A DNA stretch of 55,985 nt from Ruminococcus sp. UBA4275 (GCA_002395085.1 DGVV01000173.1:1-55985); one strand, 5' to 3'. Shown: positions 1 to 8,785, counted from the first letter of the stretch. Notes: a model not told the origin generated them from the letters alone. Numbers and translations: made by a program.

Positions 1-1745
1 AAAAAGAGTACGTCACCATTCCCGCAACGGGTCACGACTGGACTGAATGGGAAACTGTGCAGAACGTTTCCTGCACGGCGGAAGGCATCTTTGAACGGCA
101 TTGCCGCAACTGCGATGCGGCAGAATCCGAAAGCATCCCTGCAACCGGTCACAGCATGACGGCGTGGGAAGTGACCGCTGCACCGACCTGCACAGAGGAC
201 GGCCTGCGGGAACGGCACTGCGAAAACTGTGATCTGTCAGAATCAGAAGCCCTCTCCGCCGCCGGCCATAGCTGGGGCGAATGGGAAACTGCACTCGAAG
301 CAACCTGCACAGAAGACGGCAAGCAAATCCGCACCTGTGGAAGCTGCGGCGAAACCGAATCTGTCACCATAACGGCAAAGGGTCACGACTGGAGTGACTG
401 GACGCTTGACCGCGCCGCTACCTGCACAGAAGAAGGCAGAATGATCCGCACCTGCGCAAACGGCGGCGAAACCGAGTTTCTCACTACGGAGGCCATTGGC
501 CATAAATGGAGTGACTGGACCGTCGTCCGCGCTGCTACAACCGAGGCGGAAGGACTCTCGCAGCGCACCTGCGCAAACTGCGGCGAAATCCAGACGCAGA
601 CCATCGCGAAACTCGCTGCACACGTCCATAACTGGTCTGCATGGACCGTTGATACCGCCGCAACCTGCACCACTGACGGCAAGAATGTCCGCACCTGTAC
701 TGCCTGCGGCGAAAAGGAATATGAAACCGTCTCCGCAACCGGTCACAGCTGGGGCGAATGGTCTACCGCTAAAGAGGCTTCCTGTACTGCGGAAGGTCAG
801 AGTGTCCGCACCTGTGCAAATTGCAGCAGTAAGGAATATTTTATCATTCCGCCGACCGGCCATAAGTGGAGCGAATGGACAACTGTGCGTCCGGCAACGG
901 TCACTGAAGCCGGCGAACGCCAGTGTACCTGCGAAAATTGCAGCGAAATCCGAAAAGAGGAAATCCCCGTTCTCAACAGCTACAAAATCACCGTTTCTGC
1001 CGGTGCCGGCGGTACAGTTTCCCCCGGCGGCGTGACCCTCGCTGAGGCAAACAGCACACTGACTGTCTCCGTGACCCCGAACGACGGCTTTGAAATTGAG
1101 ACGATCACCATTGACGGCAAGGATGCTGAGAAATCCGGCAGCTATACTTTCTACAATATCACGGAAGATCACAGCCTGAACGTAACATTCCGTGAGAAAC
1201 CCATCGTGCTGCCGAGAAGCTGCATCGCCATCAGCGTGACCGCTAACAGGGACATTTTTCTCAGTGACCGGACTGCATTTGAACCCGCTGATTTCACCAT
1301 TGCGGCAACCATCTCCGATAACGGCGAAGTGACCCGCACGGACATCTCCGCGGACTGCAGCGCAGCAGCATCCCCCGATGCATTCAAAACCGCACAGCGC
1401 AATGCCGACGGCACATTTACCCTCAGCTTCCGCTACAGCGGTACAGATGCCGACATTGCTGCATTTGCTGCTGCAAACAGCATCACAGTGCCGGTTCTGC
1501 TGGCTGACCGCGGCGACGTTGATGCAAACAGCGAGGTCAATCTTGACGACGCCATCAGCACCCTCAAGCACTATACTTCCGGCATTCTCGGTCATCAGGA
1601 GGAGATTTCCAGACAGACCTCCGCTGCAATGGATGTCGATGAATCCGGCGACATTACGCTGGAAGATGCCATCTGCATTCTGCAATACTATTCCGCGAAA
1701 CTGCGCAAGCAGACTCCGGACTGGAACACCATTCTCAAGCACTGA
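1..1745 (+). CDS. Dockerin-bearing secreted repeat protein (5'-truncated by window)
   Basis: The reading frame is open from the first bases, so the N-terminus and any signal peptide lie outside the window. Eight copies of a unit of about 39 residues run to about position 975. Each begins GHxWxxW, passes through an ATCT-like stretch and ends around RTCxxCG with a following Glu. A Gly-rich beta domain at about 982-1195 resembles the divergent InlB B-repeat (AGAGGTVSPGG). A further beta-rich segment (1198-1505) is unassigned. Positions 1509-1720 encode a dockerin with two Ca-binding loops (GDVDANSEVNLDDA and MDVDESGDITLEDA). The dockerin implies docking to a cellulosomal cohesin. The repeats may act in binding or adhesion. 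No catalytic domain is visible. Unit 4 has lost the second Cys of its pair (CANGG). Confidence 0.8.
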   Translation, partial: KEYVTIPATGHDWTEWETVQNVSCTAEGIFERHCRNCDAAESESIPATGHSMTAWEVTAAPTCTEDGLRERHCENCDLSESEALSAAGHSWGEWETALEATCTEDGKQIRTCGSCGETESVTITAKGHDWSDWTLDRAATCTEEGRMIRTCANGGETEFLTTEAIGHKWSDWTVVRAATTEAEGLSQRTCANCGEIQTQTIAKLAAHVHNWSAWTVDTAATCTTDGKNVRTCTACGEKEYETVSATGHSWGEWSTAKEASCTAEGQSVRTCANCSSKEYFIIPPTGHKWSEWTTVRPATVTEAGERQCTCENCSEIRKEEIPVLNSYKITVSAGAGGTVSPGGVTLAEANSTLTVSVTPNDGFEIETITIDGKDAEKSGSYTFYNITEDHSLNVTFREKPIVLPRSCIAISVTANRDIFLSDRTAFEPADFTIAATISDNGEVTRTDISADCSAAASPDAFKTAQRNADGTFTLSFRYSGTDADIAAFAAANSITVPVLLADRGDVDANSEVNLDDAISTLKHYTSGILGHQEEISRQTSAAMDVDESGDITLEDAICILQYYSAKLRKQTPDWNTILKH

Positions 1746-1763
1746 GTTCCTGCGGCATAACGC

Positions 1764-1801
1764 AAAACTCCCGAAGGCAGTCCGCTGCTTTCGGGAGTTT
1801 T
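1764..1801. terminator. Bidirectional intrinsic terminator
   Basis: The inverted repeat aaaactcccgaa / ttcgggagtttt has an A-tract on the left and a T-tract on the right. It can therefore end both the dockerin gene on the plus strand and the convergent lipoprotein gene on the minus strand. Confidence 0.85.
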
Positions 1802-1821
1802 CTTGTTCTCATAGTCAGAGG

Positions 1822-3060
1822 TCAGCCGCCATTTCCGGATGCAGCATTCTCCTGCTCCGCCATCAGCACCGAACGCAGCGCATCCCGCTCTAATTCCGGC
1901 AGATGCAGCAGCGCATCAGCATGGTAAAATGACAGCCCGCAAAAATCCGGAACCGCCTGCGCATCAGCAGCCTGCCGCGCCAATATCATGCCGGAAGTCT
2001 GCCATTCCCGCAATCCGCTCCCCGCAAATCCGTCCGTCTCTCCGACCTTGTACGCCGCAAGCCCTGCCGCCATCGCAACACTCGCCGCGCGCGGCAGCGA
2101 TGCCCATTCTGCCAGTGTATCTGCATACGGACAGGTATCATTCTCATACCCGAAATATAACTGCGGCACGATCAGATCGCAGCAGCCCGGCTCTTTGCAC
2201 CACTTCTCAATGTCTGCGTACAGTTCATCCCGATTCAGCGACAGATTTCCCTGCGGACTGATCGAAAAGACGGTCTCCGCATCCGCCGTATGCACCGCCG
2301 CGTACATCCGCCGTACCAGCGCTGTGATGTTCTCCCGCCGCCACTCCGCTAAATCCGTTGCCCCCGATGCAGCAAAGTCATTCATGTCCCATGCCGTCTC
2401 AACCGTCGGGTAAAAATAATCGTCAATATGGATGCCCGCCGGATGATACTGCGCAATGATCTCCCCAATGACGCCCGCCAGAAAATCCCCTGCAGCAGAC
2501 GATGCCGGATTCAGGTACCATCTGCCGTCCCAGCGCGAGAGATTCAGCCGCTTCGTATTGAGGTCACGGTACCAGCCGCAGATCAGCGCGTCACTCTGCT
2601 GCGCATTCATATATTCCTCCGTTTGCAGGCGCAGCGGATTGATCCATGCGTGCAGCGCAATCTGCTCCTCCGCGCAAATCTCCGTGAAAATGCGCAGTTC
2701 ATCGTGACCGTGCGCACCGGGTGCATTCGGGTAATAGGCAGACGGATAGGTACTTTCACCGAAAGCACAGACGTGTACAAACACCGTGTTGATACCGAAT
2801 TCCCGCAGCTTCTTCAGATACACCCGCACCGCATTCCGGCAGACTTCTTCGTCATCTGAGGCAAACAGGGCATCGCAGGTAAAATACGGAATCCATGCCG
2901 CACAAAGCGTCTCGCTGCGCCCCTCCAGATGAAGCTGCGCAAGCGTTTGTCCCTCCGAAAGCGGCGCATCGCTCCGCTGCCGCATGGATAGCGGAATGCA
3001 AGCCGTCAGCAGCAGCGCTGACAGCATCAGCAATACAAAAATGCGTTTGGTATCGAACAT
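1822..3060 (-). CDS. Glycosyl-hydrolase-like lipoprotein (GHL10/DUF187 type)
   Basis: A 412-residue protein. The start at 3060 is chosen because an AAAGGAGAT site precedes it and it gives a clean lipoprotein signal (MFDTKRIF..LLLTAC). After the anchor it shows features of the GHL10 (DUF187) TIM-barrel family: the FGINTVFVHVCAFG strand, AWINPLR, YLNPASS, GIHIDDYFYP with its paired Asp residues, ISPQGN and DLIVPQLYFG. Family members are exported and presumed to act on glycans, but their substrate is poorly defined. It is convergent with the dockerin gene and sits next to cellulosomal genes, which fits a role at the cell surface in carbohydrate or wall processing. No dockerin is present, so it is membrane-tethered rather than cellulosomal. 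Confidence 0.85.
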   Translation of the reverse strand: MFDTKRIFVLLMLSALLLTACIPLSMRQRSDAPLSEGQTLAQLHLEGRSETLCAAWIPYFTCDALFASDDEEVCRNAVRVYLKKLREFGINTVFVHVCAFGESTYPSAYYPNAPGAHGHDELRIFTEICAEEQIALHAWINPLRLQTEEYMNAQQSDALICGWYRDLNTKRLNLSRWDGRWYLNPASSAAGDFLAGVIGEIIAQYHPAGIHIDDYFYPTVETAWDMNDFAASGATDLAEWRRENITALVRRMYAAVHTADAETVFSISPQGNLSLNRDELYADIEKWCKEPGCCDLIVPQLYFGYENDTCPYADTLAEWASLPRAASVAMAAGLAAYKVGETDGFAGSGLREWQTSGMILARQAADAQAVPDFCGLSFYHADALLHLPELERDALRSVLMAEQENAASGNGG

Positions 3061-3192
3061 GAGACAGATCTCCTTTCTCTGATCTGCCTCTATCATACCG
3101 CATCTGTCCTGCGAAATCAGTCGCAGGCGGGGAGATGGCGTGTCAATTCCGGGCGGATTCCGGTTCTGCGGCGTTTTTCGATGCAGGACAGC

Positions 3193-3238
3193 AAAACACC
3201 GCTGTATGCCCGATCCGGAACCGGTTCATACAGCGGTG
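3193..3238 (-). terminator. Intrinsic terminator of the MoxR operon
   Basis: Perfect 12-bp stem caccgctgtatg / catacagcggtg, followed on the minus strand by TTTT. It lies just after the stop codon of the cohesin lipoprotein gene. Confidence 0.85.
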
Positions 3239-3249
3239 CGCTTTTCTGC

Positions 3250-3999
3250 TTATTCCACGACAATTGCGCTGCTCAGCGATGTCACCTTCACGGGCTGCTT
3301 ATCGCCGTCCGCAAAGTCTACCACTTCCACAAGCAGCGGATACTCCGTGCCGGATGCTGCATCCGCCGGAATATCAAAGTAAACCGTAACCAGATCACCG
3401 TCAATGGTCTCCGGCTTCGATGCCATTGTCGCAAAGGCAATCAAGTGCTGCGACTCATCCACCAGACAGGTCGTCAGCATATTCTCTGCTGCCTCGCCTA
3501 CCAGATTCGTACAGACATCGCCGTCCTCCGTCTTCGGCTTGAGCGCAGGATCGTAATCCAGCCGCATTCCCATGCCCATAAAGCCCGGATTGTTCCAGAG
3601 ATGCAGTGTGACCGGCACTGCCTGCTCGCCTGCCTTCGCCTTCACCTTCTGCTGAATGCCGATCGTCGTTTTGCTGCCGATCTTCTGTTCCTCTGCGGCG
3701 GTCGTCTTCGCCGCCGTGCTGCCGGCATCCGAACCGGATTCTGCGGCGGTACTCTGTGCGGAATTGCCCGCCTCCGTAACGGCTGCCGCATCCGATGCCG
3801 TCGTCGCTGTGCTGCCTGCTGCGGTTTTCTCAGCAGATGTATCCGTTTCCTGCGCACCCGCTGCCGCCGTCACCTCGGCTGCCGTTGTGGTACTGATGCT
3901 TTCCTGCAAACCCTGCTGACTGTTTTCAGCCGCAGTACCGCAGCCCGTGCATACACCTGCCAGCAGCAGGCCCGCTATCAATGCAATCGTTTTTTTCAT
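3250..3999 (-). CDS. Cohesin-like lipoprotein
   Basis: A 249-residue protein with a lipoprotein signal (lipobox LAGVCTGC) and a low-complexity Ala/Thr/Ser/Glu linker over about residues 25-105. One compact beta domain (about 110-249) reads like a cohesin: VKAKAGEQAVPVTLHL at the start, the WNNPGFMGMGMRLDYDPAL segment and a C-terminal strand ending SSAIVVE. A cohesin on a lipid anchor would hold dockerin enzymes at the membrane instead of at a sortase-linked scaffoldin. The start is preceded by AAGGAGG inside the upstream DUF58 gene, and the genes overlap as ATGA, so translation is probably coupled. The cohesin assignment rests on pattern recognition and gene context. The lipoprotein call is firm. 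Confidence 0.72.
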   Translation of the reverse strand: MKKTIALIAGLLLAGVCTGCGTAAENSQQGLQESISTTTAAEVTAAAGAQETDTSAEKTAAGSTATTASDAAAVTEAGNSAQSTAAESGSDAGSTAAKTTAAEEQKIGSKTTIGIQQKVKAKAGEQAVPVTLHLWNNPGFMGMGMRLDYDPALKPKTEDGDVCTNLVGEAAENMLTTCLVDESQHLIAFATMASKPETIDGDLVTVYFDIPADAASGTEYPLLVEVVDFADGDKQPVKVTSLSSAIVVE

Positions 4000-5108
4000 G
4001 CTGTTTCCTCCTTGTTATGAAGCGCTGCATACTGCACATTCTCCAGATGCGTATGCAGCGGTAAGGGTTTCAGTGATACCACTGTCATGCGCGGCTCACG
4101 CGCTGCAAGCCGCAGCAAATCTTCCTCTGCCCGCGATACAATCACCAGAATCGACGCCGCACTGTCCTCTGCCATCATCCGCCGCAGCAATCGCCGGAAC
4201 GGATACGAGACCGTTCCCTCCATTGCCGCCAGCATCCGCAGCAGACGCAGCTTCTCATCTGCACCTGACGCAAAAGCAGTCTCCGCGGGCAAGCCGTTAA
4301 TTTCAGTATTCGCAAGAAACCGCACCGGTATCCTTGCTTCGACACAGCGCGCCAGATACGATGCACTCAGCCGGATCGCATCCTCATGCAATGCCAGATC
4401 TGACACCTGCGCAATGTCTGTTTCGCGTGTTTCCATCCGCAGCAGCACCGTCAGACTCGGCGCAGAAGTCTCCTGAAACTGCCGCACCATCGGTTCGCCC
4501 GCCCGCGCCGAAGCACTCCAGCAGATGTCGCGCACGGGATCACCGTCTGCATACTGCCGGATTCCGCAGAATGCAAACCTGTCCGGTATCAGCGTCCGCC
4601 TGCGCAGCACATCGCCTGTAAGCTGATCCGGAAATTCACGTATCTGCGGCGTATCAACCGTTGCCGGCAATACCGTGATCTGCGCAAACGCTCCCGGATA
4701 TGCCCGCGACTGTTCCGCGGACGCAAACAGATCATTCAGCACAATCACCGCGTGCGAAACCGTGAAGATCCCGCGCTTTGTACAGCGCACCTGCCATTTG
4801 CGCGCAATGCGGCGGTACGGAAATAAACAGAAATAGCTCGATACAAACCGTGTTTCTCCGGATACCGCGGACTGATCCGCTGCAAGCTCCAGCGCAGAAT
4901 GCGTAGTCAGCTCCGCCTTAACCCACGGCAGCGGGAGCAGTTTACTGCTGCAAATAGTTTCGGTCAGCGTGACCGTCTCCCCCTCCGTGACCTCATCTGC
5001 ATCAAAAGCAAGCGAATACGTGAGATTTGTGAAGCCGAAACGGTCGATCAGCAACTGCGAGAGCAGCACAGCCGCTGCGACGCATATCAGCAGAATCAGC
5101 AGAATCAT
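3996..5108 (-). CDS. DUF58 domain membrane protein
   Basis: A 370-residue protein with one strong N-terminal membrane helix (residues 1-22) followed by a beta-rich part and the DUF58 core (about 185-290: TLIPDRFAFCGIRQYADGD, then DICWSASARAGEPMVRQF). DUF58 proteins normally pair with MoxR ATPases and are thought to take part in assembly or metal loading of envelope or vWA proteins. It overlaps the MoxR gene upstream by ATGA and the cohesin lipoprotein gene downstream by ATGA, making a tight three-gene unit. The usual third partner, a transglutaminase-like or vWA protein, is absent here and a cohesin-like lipoprotein occupies that place. Confidence 0.9.
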   Translation of the reverse strand: MILLILLICVAAAVLLSQLLIDRFGFTNLTYSLAFDADEVTEGETVTLTETICSSKLLPLPWVKAELTTHSALELAADQSAVSGETRFVSSYFCLFPYRRIARKWQVRCTKRGIFTVSHAVIVLNDLFASAEQSRAYPGAFAQITVLPATVDTPQIREFPDQLTGDVLRRRTLIPDRFAFCGIRQYADGDPVRDICWSASARAGEPMVRQFQETSAPSLTVLLRMETRETDIAQVSDLALHEDAIRLSASYLARCVEARIPVRFLANTEINGLPAETAFASGADEKLRLLRMLAAMEGTVSYPFRRLLRRMMAEDSAASILVIVSRAEEDLLRLAAREPRMTVVSLKPLPLHTHLENVQYAALHNKEETA

Positions 5109-6076
5109 GACTTTTTGACCGGCACACTCCCAAGCAGCTCCGCCGCTAAGCGGTCTGCCGCTTCGGAATCGCCCGTGAAAGAACCGGAAGCCTGCAAGCG
5201 ATGCGCACAGACCGCCGGAAAGACTGCCTTCACATCATCCGGCAGCAGATGATCCCGCGCTTCCAGCAGCGCATATCCCTGTGCCGCCCGCCGCAAAGCC
5301 AGTACCGCACGGGTACTCAGACCGTAGCGGATCTTCGGATGCACCCGGCTTGCTTCAGCCAGATCCAGAATGTAATCCAGCACCGCCTCCGAGGCACGAA
5401 CCGTCCTGACCGTCTCCTGTGCCGCAAGCAGTTCCTCCGGCGACGTAACCGCCTGCACTGCATCCAGCGGATCCGTCACCGTTCGCTCCGTCAGTACCGC
5501 AAGCTCATCTGCACGGCTCGGCTTGCCCATCCGCAGCCGCATAAAAAAGCGGTCAAGCTGTGCCTCCGGCAGCGGGAATGTTCCCTGCAATTCGATCGGA
5601 TTCTGCGTCGCGATCACGAAAAACGGTGCCGGCAATGCGTAGTCTTTGCCGCCGCAGGTCACCTGATATTCCGCCATGCACTCCAGCAAGCCTGCCTGCG
5701 AACGCGGTGCCATACGGTTGATTTCATCCGCAAGCAGCAGATTCGTGAAAACAGGTCCTTGCCGGAAGGTCATCACACGCGAACCGTCCGGCTGCTGCGC
5801 CAGCATCTCAAAGCCTGTGAGGTCTGCCGGCATCAGATCCGGTGTACACTGGATGCGCTTGCAGTCGCAGGCAGTCGCCTTCGCAATCGCTTTCACAAGC
5901 GTAGTTTTGCCCGTTCCGGGGAGGTCTTCGAGCAAAACATGACCGCCGCAGAGCAGTGCGGCAGTCAGCAGGCGGATCGCTTCATCTGCACCCCGCACAA
6001 CGCCGGTTGCTGCTTCCGAAATACGCCGGGCGATGCTGCCCGCTTCCTCTATGCTAAGTACGCTGGATGTCTTCAT
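5105..6076 (-). CDS. MoxR-type AAA+ ATPase
   Basis: A 323-residue cytoplasmic ATPase. Walker A is LEDLPGTGKTT (about 49-59), Walker B is LLLADEINRM (about 113-122), and a sensor region reads VIATQNPIELQGTFPLPEAQ, a MoxR hallmark. A C-terminal lid domain follows. MoxR ATPases act as chaperones that mature partner proteins in an ATP-dependent way. First gene of a three-gene operon with its own promoter and a GGAGG site. The last residues overlap the start of the DUF58 gene by four bases. Confidence 0.95.
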   Translation of the reverse strand: MKTSSVLSIEEAGSIARRISEAATGVVRGADEAIRLLTAALLCGGHVLLEDLPGTGKTTLVKAIAKATACDCKRIQCTPDLMPADLTGFEMLAQQPDGSRVMTFRQGPVFTNLLLADEINRMAPRSQAGLLECMAEYQVTCGGKDYALPAPFFVIATQNPIELQGTFPLPEAQLDRFFMRLRMGKPSRADELAVLTERTVTDPLDAVQAVTSPEELLAAQETVRTVRASEAVLDYILDLAEASRVHPKIRYGLSTRAVLALRRAAQGYALLEARDHLLPDDVKAVFPAVCAHRLQASGSFTGDSEAADRLAAELLGSVPVKKS

Positions 6077-6110
6077 GTTAAACCTCCGTTTTCTCGTGAT
6101 CTAATACAAT

Positions 6111-6139
6111 AGTATACCATGAACACGCTGTTTTGTCAA
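6111..6139 (-). promoter_or_regulatory. Sigma-A-type promoter for the MoxR operon
   Basis: On the minus strand TTGACA is followed after 17 bp by TATACT, about 35 bp before the MoxR start codon. Confidence 0.85.
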
Positions 6140-6418
6140 ATCACACAAAAGCTGTCTCCGGTTTCTTTTTGGAGTATCTTGCGTTTCACACGTTTTTATT
6201 GCATAATGCACAATCAACATGACTTTGCTTTAGACAGTTTGTGCAATTCAAAAGTGATAGAATTATGAAATATTCAATTTTTGTTCATATAATATTAACT
6301 TTTTGTTCATATCATGATTTGTATTATACGTTATAATGAATATGCCGGTTCTTTCCGGTCCAAAAATAATGAGGGTATTTTTGGAAAACTTTTATCTTCA
6401 TGAGAGGGGAAATTCCAC
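6140..6418 (+). promoter_or_regulatory. AT-rich control region of the first GH9 gene
   Basis: About 280 bp without a gene between the MoxR promoter and the GH9 start. It is clearly AT-richer than its surroundings. It holds an exact 13-bp direct repeat, tttttgttcatat, at 6278-6290 and 6300-6312, 22 bp apart (about two helical turns). TATTAT (6322) and TATAAT (6331) are possible -10 elements, but neither has a good -35 at the right distance. That pattern is typical of an activator-dependent promoter. Confidence 0.5.
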
Positions 6419-8674
6419 ATGAAAAAGCAAATGCTCCAGCGAGTGAGTGCGGTCTGCACCAGCGCCGTACTCTCGCTCGGCACGCTCGGTCTGTTCGGCG
6501 GCAGCACGCCGACAGCATCGGCTGCCGATGACAACTACGCAAAGCTCCTGCAGTACAGCCTGTACTTCTATGACTGCAATATGTGCGGTCAGAATTCCGA
6601 CTGTGCGGTGCAGTGGCGCGGCGCGTGCCACACCTCCGATGAGGTCAAGGGCGGCTATCACGATGCCGGTGACCACGTCATGTTCGGCGGCCCGCAGGGC
6701 TTTACCGCATCTACCATCGGCTGGGCTTACTATGAGTTCAAGGATGCGTTCGATGCTACCGGTCAGTCCGGTCACTTCAAGACTGTTTCCAAGCACTTCA
6801 CCGATTTCTTCAAGGCTGCTACCCAGATGAGCGGCGGCAGTGTCTCCAAGTTCCTGTATCAGAAGGGCGACGGCGTTGAGGATCACGATTACTGGGGCGC
6901 ACCGGAGCAGCAGAACGGCAGCAGAAAGATGTTCTGGAGCGATCAGGATCCCGCTTCCGATGTCGCGGCTGAGTATGCAGCAGCACTCGCTCTCGATTAC
7001 CTCAATTTCGGTGACACGCAGTCGCTGGATTACGCAAAGGCACTCTATAAGTATTCCACCCAGTACAACCAGCCCGCAAGAAAGGGTCTGGAAAACTGGA
7101 GAGACGGCAGCTGGTTCTATAAGAACGGTGACTGCACCGACGAGCAGGCATGGGCTGCCGGCTGGCTCTATCTCGCCACCAAGGACGAGTACTACAAGTC
7201 TGAGTGTGCAAGCAAGCAGAAGCAGTACCTCGGCTGGGTTCACGGCTGGGAGACGGTTGCAACCGGTGCTGCCTGCGTCTATGCAGAGATCACCGGCGAC
7301 TGGAGCAGCGTCAACAGCTACATCGGCAGCGTTGCGAACGGCAACGGCTACTTCTTCCTCGATAAGTGGGGCAGCGCAAGACTCAACTGCTCGATGCAGT
7401 TTACGGCACTGGTCGCTACCAAGCACTCCAATGCGGATTACTCGAACTGGGTCAAGGGTCAGATGAACTATATCCTCGGTCAGAATCCGGCGAATACCTG
7501 CTTCGTGACCGGCTATGCCAGCAACTCTGCGAAGAATGCGCACCACAGAGCAGCATCCGGCTATAACAGCTATGATGAGCTCGGCAACAATACCGGCTAC
7601 AGCTCCAATGGCCATGTGCTGGTCGGCGCTCTGGTCGGCGGCCCCTCTGATGCAGGCGGCACCTATCAGGATGTCATCTCCGACTATGTCTGCAACGAAG
7701 TCGCTCTTGACTACAACGCAGGTCTCGTCGGTGCAGCAGCAGGTCTGTACTCCATCTATAAGACCGGTAAGGCAGAAAGCTCTATTGCCGGCGTGAACGT
7801 CAACAACAGCGAGATCGTTACCACCCCGACGCAGGATTCCCACATCACCACGACGACCACGCAGAGCAGCCACAATTATCAGCAGACCACTACAACCGTT
7901 TCCACCAACAACAACCAGAACGGCAACGGCAAGTACACCCTGTCTGTCAACAAGGCTTACAACTACGACGAGATCCAGGCACTTCCGGATGACGAGCGCA
8001 TGATCGGCTTCAAGTACGAAGACTTCGGTCTGAAGCCCGGCTCCAGCGAGAAGATCAGCAAGGTTGAGATCAAGCTCTCCGCAAACGGCAACCTCGGCAA
8101 GTGGGTCGGCGCATTCGGTACTTCTACCACCGACGCTGCAAACGGCTACTGGGCAATGAGCAAGGACAACACCATCTCCCTCAACGGCAACAGCGATGTT
8201 GTTACCTGGGACGTGCCGTCTGATATTGCAAGCATCATCCAGTACGGTTACGGCGGCGAACTCAAGTTCGGCGTCTGGTGGATCGACTGCAAGGACTTCA
8301 AGATTGACAGCGTGACACTCTACACCGACGGCACTGCTACATCTTCCGAGAAGAAGACCACCACGACTACAACGACCACTACGACTACGACCACCACTAC
8401 TACCACTACCACGACGACCACCACTACTACCACCACGACCACCAGCACCAATTATGATCCGCAGCCCTCTACGCTCCGCGGCGATGTCAATGAGGACGGC
8501 GTGGTCGATATTAAGGACGCTGTTATGCTCGCAAGATTCGTTGGCGGCGATACCGCTTCCGGTGTCACCGACGGCGGTATTCGCAATGCTGACTGCGACG
8601 GCATTACCGGCGTCGATCCCAGAGATCTGACCACACTGCTCAGATTCCTGGCACATCTCATCCGGAGCCTGTAA
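6419..8674 (+). CDS. GH9 cellulase with binding module, poly-Thr linker and dockerin
   Basis: A 751-residue secreted enzyme that hydrolyses beta-1,4-glucan. Order: signal peptide ending ..TASA-ADD; GH9 catalytic domain (about 38-450) with GGYHDAGDH holding Asp82 and Asp85, an HHRAASG motif and NEVALDYNAG with the proton donor Glu427; a Thr/Gln/Asn linker; a beta-sandwich module (about 506-635) that looks like a carbohydrate-binding module of uncertain family; an uninterrupted run of 29 Thr (8357-8443); and a dockerin (about 685-745) starting GDVNEDGVVDIKDA. There is no N-terminal Ig domain or CBM4. The AGAGGGGA site upstream fixes the start. The dockerin implies incorporation in a cellulosome. 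Confidence 0.95.
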   Translation: MKKQMLQRVSAVCTSAVLSLGTLGLFGGSTPTASAADDNYAKLLQYSLYFYDCNMCGQNSDCAVQWRGACHTSDEVKGGYHDAGDHVMFGGPQGFTASTIGWAYYEFKDAFDATGQSGHFKTVSKHFTDFFKAATQMSGGSVSKFLYQKGDGVEDHDYWGAPEQQNGSRKMFWSDQDPASDVAAEYAAALALDYLNFGDTQSLDYAKALYKYSTQYNQPARKGLENWRDGSWFYKNGDCTDEQAWAAGWLYLATKDEYYKSECASKQKQYLGWVHGWETVATGAACVYAEITGDWSSVNSYIGSVANGNGYFFLDKWGSARLNCSMQFTALVATKHSNADYSNWVKGQMNYILGQNPANTCFVTGYASNSAKNAHHRAASGYNSYDELGNNTGYSSNGHVLVGALVGGPSDAGGTYQDVISDYVCNEVALDYNAGLVGAAAGLYSIYKTGKAESSIAGVNVNNSEIVTTPTQDSHITTTTTQSSHNYQQTTTTVSTNNNQNGNGKYTLSVNKAYNYDEIQALPDDERMIGFKYEDFGLKPGSSEKISKVEIKLSANGNLGKWVGAFGTSTTDAANGYWAMSKDNTISLNGNSDVVTWDVPSDIASIIQYGYGGELKFGVWWIDCKDFKIDSVTLYTDGTATSSEKKTTTTTTTTTTTTTTTTTTTTTTTTTTTTTSTNYDPQPSTLRGDVNEDGVVDIKDAVMLARFVGGDTASGVTDGGIRNADCDGITGVDPRDLTTLLRFLAHLIRSL

Positions 8675-8705
8675 TGACTTTCTCGGATGTGACTTAATTT
8701 CACGA

Positions 8706-8785
8706 TACGAAACACGGGTACAGCCGCTTTTGGGCTGTATCCGCGTTCGTGTATAAAAAATCCGGTCATTTTTCCGGATTTGCTG
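8706..8785 (+). terminator. Two stem-loops between the GH9 genes, weak terminators
   Basis: An imperfect hairpin (8706-8751, core gtacagcc / ggctgtat) is followed by aaatccgg / tccggattt (8758-8781). Neither has a proper T-tract after the stem. They may stabilise the 3' end of the first transcript or partly attenuate read-through into the second GH9 gene. Confidence 0.4.

Noticed and set aside
243..1742. Long open frame on the minus strand across the repeat protein
   Set aside because: It mirrors the plus-strand codon bias, has no ribosome site or recognisable domain, and the plus frame has clear repeats and a dockerin.
8357..8443. CRISPR or simple-sequence array at the ACN tract
   Set aside because: It is an in-frame Thr linker with no spacers or direct-repeat structure.
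6398..8656. 752-codon minus-strand frame opposite the first GH9 gene
   Set aside because: Shadow of the plus-strand gene; low-complexity Val/Ala/Gly protein with no motif, while the plus frame is a textbook GH9 enzyme.
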